Origin: Lepeophtheirus salmonis
Taxonomy: Eukaryota > Arthropoda > Copepoda > Siphonostomatoida > Caligidae
Assembly (NCBI RefSeq): GCF_016086655.4
Contig: NC_052141.2
Coordinates: forward strand, 8,122,001 to 8,186,000
DNA: 64,000 bases
Direction: 5' to 3'
Shown: piece by piece, positions 34,020 to 46,104 of the stretch
Numbering within the stretch: the first letter of the stretch is position 1
Layout of the letters: the number at the start of each line of letters is the position of its first letter
Notes under the pieces: model-generated
Told to the model about the DNA's origin: nothing
The model's input: only the letters and a program-made list of their open reading frames with translations
The model's database searches: none
Position numbers and translations under genes: made by a program

Positions 34020-34345
34020 TCCCATTTTGACATCCAATAGTTCACTATTTTTCTTAATAAAAGGGTTTTTATTGTTTAAAACTTGTTTCTTTATGCCTCT
34101 CCTAAAAATGGCCGACTTCACATGAAAATTGTCTTTTGAGTAGTACATTTTCGATAGTGGTTAAAAGTTTAAGTCTTATTATTTCTTGGTTATATGATTT
34201 AGAAATCCATTGCTTCAATTCTTTTCTTAATAATGATACAAAAAGAGATTTCATTCTTATGTAACTTTGTTGTTTATGCCACTCCCAAAATGACCAACAT
34301 TAACAATCCTGACGTCATATGAAAATAGCTCTATACAAGGAAAGA
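34020..34345 (+). repeat. dispersed repeat family R5, copies 3 and 4 in tandem
   Basis: Two adjacent copies (about 34,020-34,150 and 34,195-34,345) share tttcttaataa, tttatgcc-ctcc-aaaatg and catatgaaaat. The second contains the perfect CRE palindrome TGACGTCA at 34,310-34,317. Related copies are at 23.7 kb and, inverted, 18.5 kb. Confidence 0.6.
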
Positions 34346-35000
34346 AAATGGAAACCATTTACTAATGGTATGTTAAATAACATAAATTTGTTTCTCAAAT
34401 TAATGTTTAAATAAACACACTCAAACTTATGGATATAACAAGTTATTATGTAATAATTATTACTTCAACTAGATGTTGATAAGCGTTCCTTTAAAGACTT
34501 ACAATAACAAAAGAACAAAAAAAAATCTTTGTAGACGTAGCTAGGGACACAAAAAGAGGTTGGTTAGTTAAACGTAAGTGACTTGCATTTAATACTTGTT
34601 CTTAGTGAGGGGTTTAAAATGCTTTGTAAATATATAGTATATATTTTTAAAGATGGAACAAGGGTTCTTTATTGTACTGAGGTAATGTTATGCAAATCAT
34701 TAAAGGGATGTTTATTAGTGCTAACACTTGGTTCAGGAGCAAAGTTTGTTTACCAGTAGGTCCTCAATTATTGGCGATTCTCTCTAGAAGTCGCTTAGCT
34801 ATAGGTTGCCAATATGGTCGTATAGTTGAAATGCAATCTTTTTGAAGAGTGGCCGTTTTATGTAGTAAAATATCAACTTTGAGTCCCAAGATCGAGCTCC
34901 TTTAATTATGACGCTGTTTGTGATCTTAGTCAAAACGCTCTCTTATAAAATGTATCACGTTCAAGTGTTCTTTTCCGATTTGTACATAAGCTAGAGCTCA
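34345..35000. other. AT-rich spacer with an R2 fragment
   Basis: 34,840-34,950 contains tatcaactttgagtcc and cctttaattatgacgctgtt, the R2 terminal block also seen at 9.6, 15.1 and 19.2 kb. No gene. Confidence 0.45.
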
Positions 35001-35705
35001 GATTATTCTTTTTTGAAAGTAATTGTTAATGCTTTTGTTTCCATTCGCAAACTCCAAGTAGCAGAGTGTCACCAGGACCACCGTCTACGTCATCAGCAAG
35101 TCCAAAACGTTGGAGAGAAAGAAGGGGTATGTAAATACGGCTAAACTTGATCTGGAAGAGTGAAAGAAAACACCCCAGGACAATCCCCTCAAGTTTATGA
35201 AAGTCCATTCAAGAAATCTTATGGTTTCAAACCATAATCTCCAAAGAGCTATAAAAAAGTGGATAAAAGAGCCTTGCGATAATGGAGAGACAACTTGTAA
35301 CAGCTACAATGAAAGAAACTCATCTCTTCCGTTGCAACACTCTTTTGAATGAGTCTTATGAACACTTTTTCGACACTTGTGTTCCACCTACAGCCCTAAG
35401 GCTAACCCCTTGATATGCACCCAAGATGCCTGATGTGTCCGTCATCCAAACAACTAGCCCTCACAGCTACTACCAGACAGCATTGGGACGCCATGCCAGA
35501 GGACTATATTGTGGCGGGTTCCCACCCTTACACCGCCACATGGAAGCAATTATTGCTGCTAAGGGCGGCTACATTAATGATTAAGGGAGGATAGACACAC
35601 TTTATTCATAGGAATAATTTTGCTGATATTTCATTGTTAATTAATACATTATATCACTTTGAACATTAAAATTCAATGTGTTCAAATTGTAATGGACCAC
35701 TTCGG
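35000..35705 (+). mobile_element. internally deleted mariner, family M1 copy 1
   Basis: The + strand gives VTRTTVYVISKSKTLERKK (helix-turn-helix), SNHNLQRAIKKWIKEP (second helix region), then jumps to a C-terminal block HWDAMPEDYIV and, after a frameshift, MEAIIAAKGGYIND and a stop. The catalytic core with the three acidic residues is missing. The right end at about 35,705 (inverted: gaagtggtccattacaattt) matches the end of copy 2 at 36,603-37,477. The left end is not clear. Confidence 0.7.
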
Positions 35706-36240
35706 TATTTCATCCAATTAATCTGTGGAATTTGCTTTAAGAGTATAAATGGTTTTTTTTTTTTAATTTGCTGTATGAGCATGGTTGACAAATGGATTGA
35801 TCTAAATATTAATTTAGAGTCTCCAAGGAGGGCTAACAAATATTCCATAACGTATAATTATGATGTATTCGAGTGTTCGACTGATACTATCCCTCAAACC
35901 TTCTATTAACAAATGTTAAATGGGCAATTTTACTACTTACAACTCTCCAAGCACAAATTTTGTGTATTTGGTTTGCAATTACCTAAATTATGAGGTTTAT
36001 TTTATTGTACCCCGTCTGCAGATGGGAAATCTATTTGCCAATTTTGAAGCTTCAATTTTCCTAATTCCTCAATTATTTGAAGGTAATATTCTGAAAGGTG
36101 ATTATCTTTCTTAAAATCCATTACAAGGTATTAACTCGCTATCACAAAAATACCTAATGTACTTTGTTGTCAGCTGTCGATTATCTCATCTCACTTGATG
36201 TGTCAAATATATTTTCATAATTTATTATTTGTGAAGTCAT
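35706..36240. other. AT-rich spacer, no gene seen
   Basis: Short ORFs at 35,676-35,909 and 35,920-36,114 show no recognisable protein features. Nothing else is supported. Confidence 0.35.
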
Positions 36241-36530
36241 AATAAAAATATACTCTATTTTTTGTGGATCCATTGTCGATATATTTTCCATTTTATTATT
36301 TATGCATATAAATTTCGGCTATCATATTCAAATGGATAGCTACGATTATATCAAAATATTATTACGCAATATTAAAATACAGTATCGAAAAAAATACATT
36401 GTAAGATTTTAATATTATAAAATTTAATTTAAAATTAAGGAGAAATAATATGCAAATGATATTATACTGGTAGTATTGAAAAAAAAAACCAGGTGGTTTG
36501 ATTGAATTAGTTGACTAACTTCATACTACA
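36240..36530 (+). repeat. dispersed repeat family R1, partial copy 2
   Basis: Shares attttattatttatgcatat, acagtatcgaa, aggagaaataatatg and gattgaattagttgactaac-like blocks with 8,265-8,540 and 58,240-58,510, all in the same strand and order. Confidence 0.6.
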
Positions 36531-36602
36531 TTTGGACTTTTTTTATTTTTGGGAGAAAAGTTGTAGGATAAATATTACCAAGTGTACACTTTCAGTGCAT
36601 TA

Positions 36603-37477
36603 CCTGGTGGTCCATTAAAATCCGAACAATTACTTATGCAATAAGTAATGAAGGTTGAGTGATTGAAATGAATTCATCAACGATAGATGGAAGCATGAAC
36701 AATTAGTTTCAAATCAAAATAAATCTGAGTTATCCAGCTTACGTACAAGTCGAGAAAATGACACTTGAACGTGGTCGACGAATTTCAATTCGCAAATTCC
36801 AAGCAATTGGGAGTCTCCTGGACCACCGTCTATGTCGTCAGCATTTCTGAAACGTTGAAGAAGAAGAATAGGTCTATTAAATAAGGGATAAATGGATCCA
36901 CAGGAGTTAAAGTAAGCACACAAGGTCCATCCCCTCAAGTTCATGATGGCCATGATAGAGACCTAAGAGTTTCTCACCAAACTGTCTAAAGAGCCATCTA
37001 ATAAGTGGATAGAAAAACCTAGGGGGGAGAGGTCATTTTTGACACCAACACAATGAACGAACCCCATCTCCTTCCTTAGAAGACTCTTTTCAATGAGTGT
37101 TGAAAGAGTCTTTTGACTTCTTTTGAACACTTTCTTTGACACTTTACAGCCCAGATACCAAGCCTCCCGACTACACCTTTTACATGCATGTCGAGAGGAA
37201 GACCTGCAATGTCCTTCATCCAAACACCGAGGCCTCAAAACCAATGTCTACCAGCACTGGGATACCTTACAGAGGACTACATCTGCAGTGGGTTCCAGGC
37301 CTTTTGCCACGTGGAAGCCATCATTGGCACCAAGGGTGGCTTTATTAAAGATTAAGAGGGCCCAGACACCGATCTATTTACAGTATTAATATTTTTGAAA
37401 TTCTATTGTTAATTAATAAATTATTTCTTGTTGAATTTTTTGAATTCAAAGTGTTCATATTTTAATGGACCACTCTG
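36603..37477 (+). mobile_element. internally deleted mariner, family M1 copy 2
   Basis: Bounded by TA on both sides (36,601-36,602; 37,478-37,479) with terminal inverted repeats: gtggtccattaaaatccgaa on the left and, inverted, gtggtccattaaaatatgaa on the right. The + strand encodes NSKQLGVSWTTVYVVSISET (helix-turn-helix) and SPDTKPPDYTFYMHVERKTC (third catalytic region and C-terminus) with several stops between; the first and second catalytic Asp regions are gone. Length 875 bp. It shares its internal junction region (TMNE/YNE...LLP) with copy 1 at 35.0 kb, so both descend from one deleted parent. Confidence 0.8.
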
Positions 37478-37695
37478 TACATTCACTCTTTTGATTTCCT
37501 GGGATTTTTATTTATAATAAACCACTTGTGCTGTATGTAATATCTAGACATCTTTTTGAACTAACTGTACAAACAACATATTTTACTTTTGATGATTTAT
37601 TGTGTATTATCAAGAACAGCATTAACTGTAAAAAAAAAAAAATAATAATATTCCTCTTGTCAGTCCTAATATTTTCAACACCAATGACTCATTTA

Positions 37696-38475
37696 GAATG
37701 TGCAAGATAAAATCGTGGACTTGACTCTAAGTCAATCTGGATTATTTTATAGTAATTTATTGATAATAATATGCTGTATTAATAAAAGTAGGGTCAATTA
37801 CGGTTAAAAAACAATGAAGAATTATACTTTCAATCATCATCAGCATATCCCATGGGGGATAAAAGGCAAAGTACGTCTGATTTGCTCGATCCACAAGTGA
37901 GTGTGGAGGAGAAAACGGAAGTCATAGGGGGACACTGGAAAATCGGGATCGTGTAAGATGTGGAAAATTTGATCACCGGAATTCCAGCCAAATCGATGAG
38001 GCATCATGCCCAGGCTCTCAATGTAAGTGAGTCGACTATGGAAAGATATTTGAAAGATTTGAGAAAGGCCTTTTATGTACGACGACATCGTCAACTACAT
38101 ACAACAGTAACCAAGAATAACCAGGTCGAGAGAGGCTAGAAATGGTTGAATTGGTAGAAGCATAATGGCCTCACATATCTTCAAAAACTGTTCCCTCTCG
38201 ACAATGCATTTGGAAAGTAGTCGAGAAGAGAGCCTTTGCTACCCCTCACCCAAATTTGAATGGTCTCAACACCTCCATAAAGCAGCAGTGAGTGGCCATG
38301 TGTGAGGCCAAGTAGACTACAGAAGCCTTTAGGCTTAGGAGGCATGGTAGCATTATGAAATATAGAAAGATATGTCAATAATTAAGTCTGTGATAGAGCC
38401 TCAGTATGATCCTCGCAAATTGTTTAACCTATTTATTTATTTGTAAAAAAGTCCACGATTTTACGTCTCACACTG
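37696..38475 (+). mobile_element. internally deleted mariner, family M2
   Basis: Flanked by TA (37,694-37,695 and 38,476-38,477). The inverted ends share taaaatcgtggactt (left 37,70x, right inverted), with weaker match outward. The + strand encodes MRHHAQALNVSESTMERYLK (second helix-turn-helix) and ATPHPNLNGLNTSIKQQ (C-terminal tail) with stops. The DDD core is missing. Length 780 bp. The minus-strand ORFs here are shadows. Confidence 0.75.
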
Positions 38476-38479
38476 TAAA

Positions 38480-40250
38480 TATATACCAAAAGGTATATCA
38501 TCCCATCATCTATGACCCTCCAATTCATGAGTAGGTTAGTCCATTAAATTAATTAATTTGTTTTATAAATTGTATCTACTTTTAAATAAGAATGGAGTAA
38601 AGTGATTCATTACAATGAATTTAACTTAATTTAATCAAAGAGGGGATTGACGTCAGAAAGGGGAGGGGGGGGGATTGTTCTTGGTCTAGGACATAACTGT
38701 ATACAGATTTATCTATACAATACAAATGGTCATTTGCCATAATACACAAAACTAAAAATAATTGTATAAAGACTTGTTAAATAAAGACATCTTGTTACAT
38801 TCATAAAATAAATCAAAAACTATATTTATTGAAAAAAAACTTATATGTGTACAAGTTGGAACAATATGGGTTGTTTTTATAACAAAGATGTTGGTGGACC
38901 ACAAAGGAAATGGAGAGTTGTTTACATGTTTGTTAATTATTTCCTTTTTTTTTTTACTCAAATTGGTGTTGGGATTCGGTCTGAAACCGGTCTAATAAAA
39001 AAACGGCCTCATTTAAATTTGGTCTAGATTGAATCTATAGATTCCTTGTTTTTTTTTTAATGATTACTATATATTATACGATACTTAGATAGATGTATTC
39101 ATAACAAAATAATATAATCAAAATGAGAGTATCAAGTAATAAGTAAATAAAATACCATTTATAATAATTACATGTCATACCACTAGCCCTTTAAGCCCCT
39201 GCTCCACCGTTTGGTAGAGTACATTTGGAGTAACTATATATGCATCAGTTTCAGCAATCTCTAACAGTTGGTTAATGTATGTAATGCAAAAAAAAATCCA
39301 TGAATTGTCTTCTTTTTTTTTAAAAGTAGCATGTACTGTAAGTTAAAATCTTCACAGGAAGATAAAGACATAGAAATCACTCTTCACATCAAGGTCACAT
39401 TGGTCAAATTTATATGGATAAGCTATGCTTTTTCCGCATAATATAGTGTCTATGACTTTACTGAACGTAATTGTTCACCTTGATTAAATATATGAAAGAC
39501 TTAAAGGGGTCTAATGATTTTTGGAAAACGTGTTCTACCAAATGGTCGATTTGACGCTTTAAGGTCAAGGTAAAATCCACATACAATTCAAATGTATGGA
39601 CCACTGAAAATATGGTTGTTTCTAAATTGATACTTTTAAGTACATTTTCGGTACAAATCTGTCGCCCACAGCTTGAAGCAAGCCAGTATCCAAAGACGGC
39701 CGACCATCAACCTCCTCCGCATCTAATGTACCTCAGAAGAAACGATATGCCCCAAGACCCTTACAACTCCAACTAGATATGTGGTATGATGACTGTGGCC
39801 GTTTGTCACTTCACTGTGACAAGTGGGGACTATGCAACCTATGTCCAAAGGGTGTATGCTGATGAAAATGTCAAAAATGCATGATTTTCCTATGTTTGAA
39901 TGCAATCTAGCAATGCTTTTAGTATACCAGAAGAAGTAAAGTGGATCTAGTGGCCCAAAAAAATTGTGTGGTTACAACTCCTGACAGTTGAACAAGTCGA
40001 GCAAATTTAATTATACAATAATTTGCAATTTATTTATATAATTTATACAAAAATGTGTATAGCATGGGTATAGATATTGATGAAAATTGTGTATATGCTA
40101 AAAAAAAACAAAGATCAACATGGTAACCTCCACAATTTGAAGAAACTTTTAGAAGAGAACAGATTAGTTGTAATAATTCTTCATTAAATTAGCGGGAACA
40201 GCTATGAAATGAATTGGTAACGTGGTAGTCCTGAAAATGTGTAGCATAAA
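38480..40250. other. spacer, one CRE palindrome, no gene identified
   Basis: A perfect TGACGTCA at 38,648-38,655 lies just before a G-rich run (38,660-38,675). 38,965-39,030 contains cggtctgaaaccggtctaat, a motif also echoed at 42,740 and 52,690. A less AT-rich patch at 39,655-39,910 contains a 60-codon minus-strand ORF that I cannot identify; it might be a host exon or transposon fragment. Confidence 0.35.
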
Positions 40251-40254
40251 TATA

Positions 40255-41090
40255 ATTGCAAGTCCTTGTAGTACTCAGAGTATCTTTGAGTATCAACATT
40301 GAAGGAGTTCTTGCCAATGTTCTTGTTTATTTCCTTTTCTCCCTCAGCCTTTGTCACAACAGATTGTAGCCGATCCAATGAAACGTCATGACTGCTAAGT
40401 GTATCTCTTCCCAATTATTTTAAAATGTAAGGGTTACCATGTTGATTTTTGGTTTCTTTTTTTTAAATATGCCCAAAATACAGACAGAGTAGGATTTGTC
40501 TTCATTTTCTTCATGTCACAAATCCTCAAAGCTAATTGAATTTAACGTCATAACAGCTCAGCTCCTCTCCTCTCAAACATTCTACAAATTGTCAGGGGCA
40601 CCACATTACCCAAAATCCTTACGATTTACAACACTGGTAGGTATTGGCACACAATTTCTCTATGCTTACAAAGTTAACATAACATCTAAATAAAATTGTA
40701 GATATCAAGGACTACCATTAAATATTAATTTAATTCAAATATATTTGTTGTACTTAGTGTGGGATTGAGGATCAACATCGTAGTCATTCTTGCCAATGTC
40801 CTTCCTCATTACTTTCTCATCTTCCTCCTTTGTCAAGCCTGAATGTATCTGATCTAATAAAACGTCATGAGGGCTTAGTGTCTCTCCTCTCATACTTCAT
40901 TTAATTCCTAAGGGATTAACATATTGATTTGCCAAAAATACACAGGATTTTCATCACTATACTCGTATTTGCCCTCGCTTTATTTCTATTTATTTTCGTC
41001 AATTCACAACTGCTTAAAACTAAACTCCTCTCATCTCAAACATTATCTGAATTGTCTTGGTTACTATATTAATTTTTGGTTTCTATTTTT
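40255..41090 (+). repeat. dispersed repeat family R6, two tandem copies
   Basis: Copy 1 (about 40,255-40,640) and copy 2 (about 40,753-41,090) each run through gatcaacat-g, tcttgccaatgt, ctcc-cctttgtca, aaacgtcatga and gctaagtgt or gcttagtgtctctcc, then tgatttttggttt- or cacagg/gagtagga-type blocks and cctctcatctcaaacatt. Identity by eye is about two-thirds. The copy at 22.7 kb and inverted copies at 47.2 and 53.5 kb contain the same landmarks. No conserved ORF. Confidence 0.6.
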
Positions 41091-41099
41091 ATTCATTCA

Positions 41100-41880
41100 T
41101 AAAATACAAATATGATTATATAAAATGTTTGTTTTGTAAATTTGTTGGAGTATCCGCAGTATTTCACTGGGTGACAATTAGTTTTCCTTCAAAATGAAAA
41201 TAAGAATTTTATTATATATTACTTGAGAAAATGAGCTCTAATCAACCTTTTGAGAACCAACAACACAATTTTAAAATTGAACCTTCTAAATCCCTTTACA
41301 AATGGAGAATGTCGTTAATAAAAGTCATTTTCTAAAGGATATAGAGGTCAAATAACGTCAAATAACTAATAATAGAAGTCTAAAAATTTACAAATATATT
41401 TTTTCCTTAAGATAACACAGAAAGTTAATTTAACAGGTCACCCTAGTACTCACGTTAAAATAAAAATTTAGAAAAAGTTCACCTTTTATGTGACCTTTTA
41501 TATAACATTAAAACTGTACTTTATAAGCTAAAAATGTAATATAACTATTGCTTTAAGCATAAAAAGGCTTTAATGATCGTGACATTTGCGGGTTTATTTT
41601 TATTACTTTAAAAATATAATTAAAAATAGGGACTTATGAGAGAAAATGTAATTTTGGGGATAGGAAGATGTGGGTTTTGGCAGGATTTTTTTTTTCCAGA
41701 TTCCTTAAATGATCATTTTACATCCACAAGTTTGGCTACAACTTTTATGAATTAACAACCCCCCCCCCCTAATTAAACATTATTAAAGTCTTATTGGTGT
41801 GACGATTCAAAACAAAACAAAATCACAATACCAATTTCGATTCTTTAATATTTTTAGTAATAGTTAAAAATTACCATTTT
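41100..41880. other. AT-rich spacer, no gene seen
   Basis: Only low-complexity AT-rich sequence and a C10-type run near 41,758-41,768. No feature supported. Confidence 0.4.
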
Positions 41881-42260
41881 GTTCTCAGGAGCATTTTTCA
41901 AATATACAATTTTAAATTGAATTTTTTTTCGTAAATTCAGGAATAATCATAAAACATTTAATTTAATGGAAAAAAAATTGAAAAATCATGGATTTTCTTA
42001 GAAAAGTAAATTTTTTGGGGAAAAAAAAAATCAAAAATCTGCAACTGTTCCCAAACAATAAAATTTTTTGAATTTTTTTTTCTAAAATCTACAACTGTCA
42101 TATTTATAAAATAATTTCTGTAATATTTTGGAGAGAAATGTTAAAATTACATAGATATTCACGAAAAAATAGGAAAAAAAATATATGAAAAAAAAAAAAA
42201 AAAATTTAATTTTCTTCTAAAAAGAAAAAAAATCGTAATTTGCAGGTGCAAGATTTTTTT
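41880..42260. repeat. AT-rich periodic repeat tract
   Basis: Repeats blocks such as tcaaaaatctgcaactgttc and aaaatctacaactgtca, and homopolymer A/T runs. Same family as other AT-rich tracts. Confidence 0.5.
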
Positions 42261-42349
42261 TTTTTTCATAACTTAGAAAAATAATAAATAGTTAAATAAC
42301 AGTAATAAATAAGAATTGGAATCGCAAAATAAACAATTAAATTATCCCA

Positions 42350-42710
42350 ATAGCGATCTTGATTCTAGAAGAAACATCCATAGCTAGTTTTAATTGGTCC
42401 TTTGAGATGTATCGTCTTTTTACAAATGTATTATTGCTGCATTTAGACCATGTATTAATTTTGAGCAAGCATAACAAAAATTCTCATGAGGCATCATATA
42501 TTGACGTCATAGTCAAAATAGCTAAAATATATTCATCCTTTTTGCCCTACGAAAAAAAAAAAAAAATACAATATATGAAATACAATCGACAAAATATGTT
42601 TTATTCGCCCTCATTTATTCCTAGGAAATACATTTTAGCCTCATGTGTAAATTGTATGTACGTGCCAGATCTCAGTCTCAGTATCCAGATCCTTAGAAAT
42701 GCTTAATATC
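42350..42710 (+). other. 115-codon ORF, unrecognised
   Basis: The frame 42,359-42,706 is the longest open stretch in this part of the window. Its peptide (with segments such as RLFTNVLLLHLDHVLILSKH) shows no domain I recognise, no signal peptide and an A-run-encoded Lys stretch. A CRE palindrome (42,502-42,509) lies inside it. Codon content is that of AT-rich DNA. Probably fortuitous. Confidence 0.15.
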
Positions 42711-42859
42711 AAACGATTTGAACAGATGACGTCTAGTTACTAATTAGTTAAGGAATTCGGTCTAAAAATCATAGATTGGTCTGAGTCCATATAGATAGAA
42801 CGATTCTTTGGTTCAGTAAAAGTATGCTTATGTTATCCGAAAATATAAAATATCCAAGA

Positions 42860-43500
42860 CCCCAACCAGCTTCAACTACACGAACTTTTCCACATCTGAA
42901 AAAAAAAATGTCTTAGATCCAGACTGAAAGTACTCGTGCACAGTCTAGATAAATTTAAATTAGCCTAGATCCAGGAACTGAATAGGCTTGGGGTACTCAA
43001 ACGTTTACGGATCTTAAAAAAACGATGTGAAATATATTCCGGATCTTAAAAATCTTATAATATTGCTTATTAAAAAAAAGGAAACGTATTGGATTCGGAT
43101 TCAAAGTACTTGAGTAAAGTCTAGATACATTTTTATTAGACATGATCTGGAAACTGAACAGGCTTAGCCTACTTTAAATTGTACGAATTTATAAAAGATT
43201 AGAGGATATTCAGGATCTTAAAAAGCTTATTGTATCGCTTACTAAAGAAAGGGCAGGTCTGTGATCCGGATCTACACTACTCAGATGTGGTATAGGTTAA
43301 TTTGTATTAAACAAGATCTGGGAATCGATCAGGCTTAGGGTACTTTAACTTTTACGAATCTTAAAAAAATATCTGAGATATATTTGTGATCTTAAAAGCC
43401 TTATATCATTTCTTAATTAAGAAAGGAAAGATATTTTATCCAGATATTCGTGATACTCGTATTATCGTGATCTGGGATCCAATCACACTTCAAATATTCG
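42860..43500. repeat. degenerate tandem array, unit about 173 bp
   Basis: About 3.7 units can be followed. The landmark aggctt followed by a gggtact-like string starts at 42,984, 43,160 and 43,331 (spacing 176 and 171). Each is followed by a tttacg-atcttaaaa block, then cttat-t-tcgctta, gatccgg or gattcgg, a ctcg/ctga string and catgatctgg. An earlier partial unit starts near 42,865. Units differ at many positions, so the array is old. No ORF. Confidence 0.7.
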
Positions 43501-43837
43501 AAGTGGTCATATCAGGTACATTATAAGTCTCTTAAATCAATTAAAGATTCTAAACTATTGCTAAAACTATTAGGTATCCTAACTTATCCTAAAAATTTAA
43601 ATTATCAGTCTCTAATTGACACAAATATGTTTATTAAAAATACAATATTTTTTACTTTCTTGATTTTTGTAAAGATTTTTTATATGTCGACAGATCATGC
43701 ATAATTTTACTTTTTTTATTGGATAAGCTGGATAACTGTGTGTATCTTCAAAATAAATAAATATGGTTTTTTGTGTAAAACAAAAGTTTTTACATTCAAA
43801 TAAAGGTTCTAAATTATCCCTTCCATTCTTGAATATA

Positions 43838-44531
43838 CAGGGTGCAGTTTTACAATTAAGAATTTTCAAGAGCAGGACCTAAACTTTTTTATTTGTTAAA
43901 TTACAAGAGATATTTACAAATCCATTTATATACAAACGTAGGGACCCTCCATAAATCTAATTATTCAATCCAACCACCCTCAGCCTCAACCACGGCCTCC
44001 AACCTATGGCGTAACCTGCTGCACACACAGATCAGGTGATCTTTATTCATATTTTTCACAGCCTCAACAATGGAGGCTCTCAGAGAAGCGAAATTGTTCT
44101 GAACATGCATGTTAGACTCCCTCTCCAAGACACCACATACGAAACAGTCTAAAGGATGACAGCCCAGGGACCTAGGGGGCTACATAGACTAGAACATCTC
44201 CAAATTATTTGAAAGCCAATTTTGTATGAAGATCAATCTGCCTTCTTCCTTGCTCGTGTTCCTATCCCTCCAGACTCCTTAAACTCCTTTGCGACTTTGT
44301 AAACGGTGGCAGAGGACAATTTGAGAAAGTCAATTATATCTTTGGGCGCATAGCTTGCACGGAAGGCAACAATGATCGCTGCACGACAGTCGTACTCAAA
44401 AGACATTTTGTATATAAGTTTTGTAAACAAAACTTATACAAAATTGTCTGCTAAAATGGATAAACTAATTTTTGAAGCTGTACAACTAAGGGTCCCCAAG
44501 AAAAAATTCTTCATTGTAAAACCGCACCCTG
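43838..44531 (-). mobile_element. internally deleted mariner, family M3
   Basis: Flanked by TA (43,836-43,837; 44,532-44,533). Ends are near-identical inverted repeats: cagggtgcagttttacaatt on the left, cagggtgcggttttacaatg on the right. On the minus strand, ORF 44,430-44,233 encodes the N-terminal helix-turn-helix (YAPKDIIDFLKLSSATVYKV) ending ARKKAD. It is followed directly by a C-terminal stretch in another frame (NNFASLRASIVEAVKNMNKD, then RLEAVVEAEGGWIE and stop). The whole DDD core is absent. Length 694 bp. The short size and good ends suggest it could be mobilised in trans if a full-length relative is active. Confidence 0.88.
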
Positions 44532-44539
44532 TATGTACA

Positions 44540-46100
44540 CGTTTCATTCATAAGTAAATAATTGCCTGCAATATGTCTATAAAATATAGGACTTTATATA
44601 TATATATTTATATTGAAACCTTTATATAGAGAGCAAATAACTAATAAAAATTAGAATTATCTAAAATTTTCTGGTGAAGATGCATTTACAGAAATATAAT
44701 TATTTAACATTATAGTTTAAAATGTTTTCACCAGACTAAGGCTTACAAGTATGAAATACAAATTTGGAAAATTAAAAGCAAAACCAGTTAGCAAGGTAGC
44801 CCCTTTTTAAAATTTTAACCGGTATGTGACGCTCACATATTAAGAAATTTTAATAAGAATGTTAGAGGTCATACTTTGAAAACATTGACAGATATTGTTT
44901 TCCTTTAGTTTTACAGCGATTATACCATCAAATTTAAACTCCTCACCCCTGGTAGGAAAATCAAACTTTTATTATAATTATGATCCCTACAATCAGTGAT
45001 TAAAGTTTTTCAATACGTGAACACCGCCTATGTGGTTAAGATTCTAAAAAGGGCCATATTTCGCTAACCGGTTGTGCGATTTTGAAAATCATTTTTTTGG
45101 AATTGTAAGTTTAAATATTTTTTCACATAATTCAACCATGTGTATATTGCATTTGTTGAAAAGTAATAGAAATACCTTACATAGTATGAAGGAACTCATC
45201 AACATCTACAAATGTTCTTGTTGACATTTATATATAGTTTATCATAATATAAATAAACGCGATATGAGGGAAATATAACCATTGTATGCAAAAATTTGCG
45301 GTGGTTGAAACAGCTAAGCATAAAGTAATCACTCATTGTGTTCATGAAAGAGGATGATTAACTCCAAGGATTTTTTGGTGAGTTATAAGTTTTGAACTTA
45401 GAGTAGAATTGAGGATCGACATAAAAGTAATTTTTGCGTTTGTCTTTCTGTATTCAACTATTGTAATGAAATGTGATGACAGCTAAACTGATCAACTCCA
45501 AAAGGTTTTTCAAGTCTTCCCATCACCTCTTTAAAACCTGAAAGTTAATCATTTGATTTCCACAATTTGAATGAAATAATTAATATTTTATTTTAAGAAT
45601 AACAAACTTTCATTTTTTAAACCCTAAATTCTTGTAGTTAAGATTTTAATATATAAATAATTTTTTTATTATTTAAACAAGTGTTTTTACCATTTAAAAT
45701 GATATTTCAAGTGAAAAATAGTAGAAATATTTAAGAAAAAATATAAAAATTTTATGTAACGTAATTATTATAATACTAAAAATGTTTATCATGTAATTAA
45801 ATGCTTTTTATTTTTGGGGTTTCCTTTAATCCCGTAATTTAACCACATTTAACAAAGGATTTTAACAAAAAAGATGGTTAAAAACCAATTATAAGCCTAT
45901 AATTGACTTAAATATGTAGCTGCGTATATGTACATTGTGCACAAGCTATCGGCACTACCACTTTGGCACACTCTCTAAAGCAAACACAGGAACTTAGGCA
46001 GCTGATTCTTTAAAATATTATTTGTTCAAATTTGCAATAGTTAGAACTAAATTTGTTGTCCCAAAAAATTGAAAAAAAGCAAAAAGCCCTCCTTGGAATC
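44540..46100. other. AT-rich spacer with an R6 fragment
   Basis: 45,390-45,530 contains tagagtagaattgaggatcg and gatgacagctaaactg, landmarks of family R6. Otherwise AT-rich with no gene. Confidence 0.45.
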
Positions 46101-46104
46101 TACG

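Noticed and set aside
37840..38378. Minus-strand ORFs of 84 and 65 codons
   Set aside because: The opposite strand carries the transposase helix-turn-helix and C-terminal blocks of element M2.
42359..42706. 115-codon ORF as a gene
   Set aside because: No domain, no signal peptide, includes an A-run Lys stretch; kept only as a low-confidence feature.
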